Shown here: piece by piece, positions 6,930 to 8,972 of the stretch
Layout of the letters: each line of letters opens with the position of its first letter
Position numbering within the stretch: position 1 is the first letter of the stretch
NCBI GenBank assembly: GCA_027488055.1
Contig: JAIYCK010000083.1
Location: 1 to 8,972 of the forward strand
DNA from: Flavobacteriales bacterium
Lineage (GTDB): Bacteria > Bacteroidota > Bacteroidia > Flavobacteriales_D > Sanyastnellaceae
Reading direction: 5' to 3'
DNA length: 8,972 nucleotides
Made by a program: the position numbers and the translations under genes
The notes under the pieces: generated by a model
Seen by the model: only the letters and a program-made list of their open reading frames with translations
The model's database searches: none
Told to the model about the DNA's origin: nothing

Positions 6930-8957
6930 ATGCAATTCCAATTAGAAAGCCCATTCGAACCCAGCGGTGATCAGCCAGAAGCGATCAAAGCACTCGTGGA
7001 AGGTGTGCAACGAGGCGATCGTTATCAAACCTTGCTAGGGGTCACGGGCAGTGGAAAAACCTATAGCATCGCCAACGTGCTGCAACATACCCAGCGACCT
7101 GCGCTGATCTTAAGCCACAACAAAACCTTGGCGGCGCAATTGTATTCCGAGTTCAAGAATTTTTTTCCAAATAATCTGGTCGAGTATTTTGTGAGCTACT
7201 ACGACTATTATCAACCAGAAGCGTTTTTACCATCCACAGGCACCTACATCGAAAAAGATTTATCCATCAACGATGAGATTGAAAAACTCCGCTTATCCGC
7301 CACCAGTGCGCTTTTGAGTGGGCGAAGAGATGTGATTGTGGTGGCCAGTATTTCGTGTATCTATGGTATTGGCAATCCTGTGGAGTTTCATAAGAGTGTG
7401 ATCGCCATGAGCAGGGGTGAGTCCATGAGCAGGCAGGGACTTTTACATCGATTGGTGGACAGTCTCTACAGCCGCGCCAATGCAGAATTCAAGCGGGGTA
7501 CTTTTCGTGTCAATGGCGATAATGTAGATATTTATTTGGCGTATGCAGACCATGCCATCCGCGTGGCTTTTTTCGGCAATGAGATCGAAAGCATTGATAG
7601 CATTTATCCAGATACAGGCAAACGCATCATGCCGTATGAAACCATTACCATCTATCCAGCGAATTTGTTTGTCACGAGCAAAGACACCATGAATGACGCC
7701 ATTTGGCAGATTCAGCAGGAAATGGTGATTCAAACAAAAAGCTTCGAGCAACAAGGTAAATTCATCGAAGCAAAACGATTGGAGGAGCGTGTCAACTACG
7801 ACATCGAAATGATGAAGGAGTTGGGGTATTGTTCGGGCATCGAAAACTATTCCCGGTATTTTGACCGCAGACAACCTGGCCAACGGCCGTTCTGTTTGTT
7901 GGATTATTTCCCACAAGACTACCTCACGATCATCGATGAAAGTCACGTGACGGTCTCGCAGGTAGGAGCGATGTATGGCGGCGACCGTTCGCGCAAAGTG
8001 AATTTGGTGGATTACGGTTTTCGATTGGCCAGTGCCATGGACAATCGCCCGCTGACATTCGACGAGTGGGAGGCCATGCAGAAACAAGTCATTTACGTGA
8101 GTGCCAAACCGGCCGATTATGAGCTCGAAAAATCAGAAGGAGCCGTGGTGGAGCAAGTGGTGCGTCCTACAGGACTGCTCGATCCTCCCATCGAGATCAG
8201 GCCTTCCGTCAATCAGATCGATGATTTGGTAGCCGAAATCCGAGCGACTATTTTAAAAGAAGAACGAATTTTGGTAACTACCTTGACCAAACGCATGGCT
8301 GAAGAGCTGGCTAAATATTTGGATCGACTGAACATTGCTTGCAGATACATCCACAGCGAAGTGCAGACCTTGGATCGCATCGAGATTCTGCGCGACTTGC
8401 GCGAGGGCAAATTCGATGTCTTGGTCGGGGTGAATTTGCTCCGCGAGGGCTTGGACTTGCCAGAAGTGAGTTTGGTGGCCATCATGGATGCCGACAAAGA
8501 AGGTTTTTTGCGCAGCAATCGATCGCTCACTCAAACCGCAGGAAGAGCAGCTCGCAATGTAAATGGACGAGTGCTCATGTATGCCGATAAGATCACAGAT
8601 AGCATGCAGCAGACCATCGATGAGACAGGCCGCAGACGAGAAAAGCAAGTGGCTTACAATGCATTGCACGGCATCACTCCGACGCAAGTCAAAAAAGGAC
8701 ACAAAACCATATTCGAACAAAGTGGATTGATCGACGATCGCAAAAAGGCCATTTATCAGGAGATGACCATCGAGGAGAGCATTGCTGCAGATCCGTTGAT
8801 CAAAACCATGAACCACGATCAATTGCGCAAAACGATCGAACAAACGAAGAAAAACATGGAACGTGCAGCCAAAGACATGGACTTCATGGAAGCCGCGCGA
8901 CTCCGTGATGAGATGTTTGCACTGCAAAAATTAGTCGACAATCCGACCGTCAGCTGA
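6930..8957 (+). CDS. uvrB: Excinuclease ABC subunit B (UvrB), nucleotide excision repair
   Basis: UvrB is the damage-verifying, helicase-like subunit of bacterial nucleotide excision repair; it is loaded by UvrA and recruits UvrC for dual incision. The 675-residue protein is full length (E. coli 673). Visible elements are N-terminal SPFEPSGDQPEAI (7-19), Walker A GVTGSGKT (37-44), the DNA-inserting beta-hairpin region with tyrosines Y90, Y91, Y93 and Y94 in SYYDYYQPEAFLPS (89-102), Walker B DESH (336-339), the helicase motif region VNLLREGLDLPE (501-512), motif VI QTAGRAARN (535-543), and a C-terminal UVR domain (about 630-668, LRKTIEQTKKNMERAAKDMDFMEAARLRDEM) that contacts UvrC and UvrA. All expected motifs are intact. 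It follows the MBL hydrolase by 4 bp (bases gccc) with no ribosome-binding site of its own, which suggests coupled translation. No LexA-type operator was recognised upstream of the pair. Only 15 bases follow the stop in the window, with no terminator visible. Confidence 0.98.
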   Translation: MQFQLESPFEPSGDQPEAIKALVEGVQRGDRYQTLLGVTGSGKTYSIANVLQHTQRPALILSHNKTLAAQLYSEFKNFFPNNLVEYFVSYYDYYQPEAFLPSTGTYIEKDLSINDEIEKLRLSATSALLSGRRDVIVVASISCIYGIGNPVEFHKSVIAMSRGESMSRQGLLHRLVDSLYSRANAEFKRGTFRVNGDNVDIYLAYADHAIRVAFFGNEIESIDSIYPDTGKRIMPYETITIYPANLFVTSKDTMNDAIWQIQQEMVIQTKSFEQQGKFIEAKRLEERVNYDIEMMKELGYCSGIENYSRYFDRRQPGQRPFCLLDYFPQDYLTIIDESHVTVSQVGAMYGGDRSRKVNLVDYGFRLASAMDNRPLTFDEWEAMQKQVIYVSAKPADYELEKSEGAVVEQVVRPTGLLDPPIEIRPSVNQIDDLVAEIRATILKEERILVTTLTKRMAEELAKYLDRLNIACRYIHSEVQTLDRIEILRDLREGKFDVLVGVNLLREGLDLPEVSLVAIMDADKEGFLRSNRSLTQTAGRAARNVNGRVLMYADKITDSMQQTIDETGRRREKQVAYNALHGITPTQVKKGHKTIFEQSGLIDDRKKAIYQEMTIEESIAADPLIKTMNHDQLRKTIEQTKKNMERAAKDMDFMEAARLRDEMFALQKLVDNPTVS

Positions 8958-8972
8958 ATACAGTACGAATGA

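Noticed and set aside
7443..8087. Minus-strand open frame of 214 codons inside uvrB (and a similar one at 8253-8927)
   Set aside because: Both are antisense shadows of the highly conserved UvrB reading frame with no domain or start signal of their own.

Overview
The window looks like an ordinary, gene-dense piece of a Bacteroidota (Bacteroidetes) chromosome, most plausibly a free-living or aquatic lineage of the Flavobacteriales/Saprospirales type. The evidence is the protein style (a secreted choice-of-anchor B protein with a MopE-like repeat and a dockerin-like tail), the general lack of Shine-Dalgarno sequences before the starts, and perfect matches to the Bacteroidetes -7 promoter element TAnnTTTG. 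Base composition is moderate and looks even across the genes. I see no mobile element, CRISPR array, tRNA or rRNA.

Layout: six genes fill almost everything. (1) On the minus strand, a TIGR01777-family NAD(P)-binding protein (2222 to 1308) is followed by a class I photolyase (1311 to 13); they overlap by ATGA and form a two-gene operon. (2) Head-to-head with it, 18 bp away, is a plus-strand secreted protein (2241 to 4094). (3) That gene runs 10 bp into the end of a convergent minus-strand ABC exporter half-transporter (5941 to 4085). (4) A 135-bp divergent gap separates the exporter from a plus-strand pair: an MBL-fold hydrolase (6077 to 6925) and, 4 bp later, uvrB (6930 to 8957).

Two independent UV-damage repair routes therefore sit within 9 kb: light-driven reversal of pyrimidine dimers (photolyase) and nucleotide excision repair (UvrB). 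Each is translationally coupled behind a small enzyme of unknown substrate. The exporter and the secreted protein have no evident link to DNA repair.

I did not find a convincing undescribed multi-gene system. The most interesting signal is small. The 18-bp gap between the TIGR01777 gene and the secreted-protein gene is a near-palindrome carrying a perfect TAnnTTTG on each strand. The two boxes share the same central TA, and each first ATG lies exactly two bases after its TTTG. This looks like one symmetric bidirectional promoter core with leaderless or near-leaderless transcripts.
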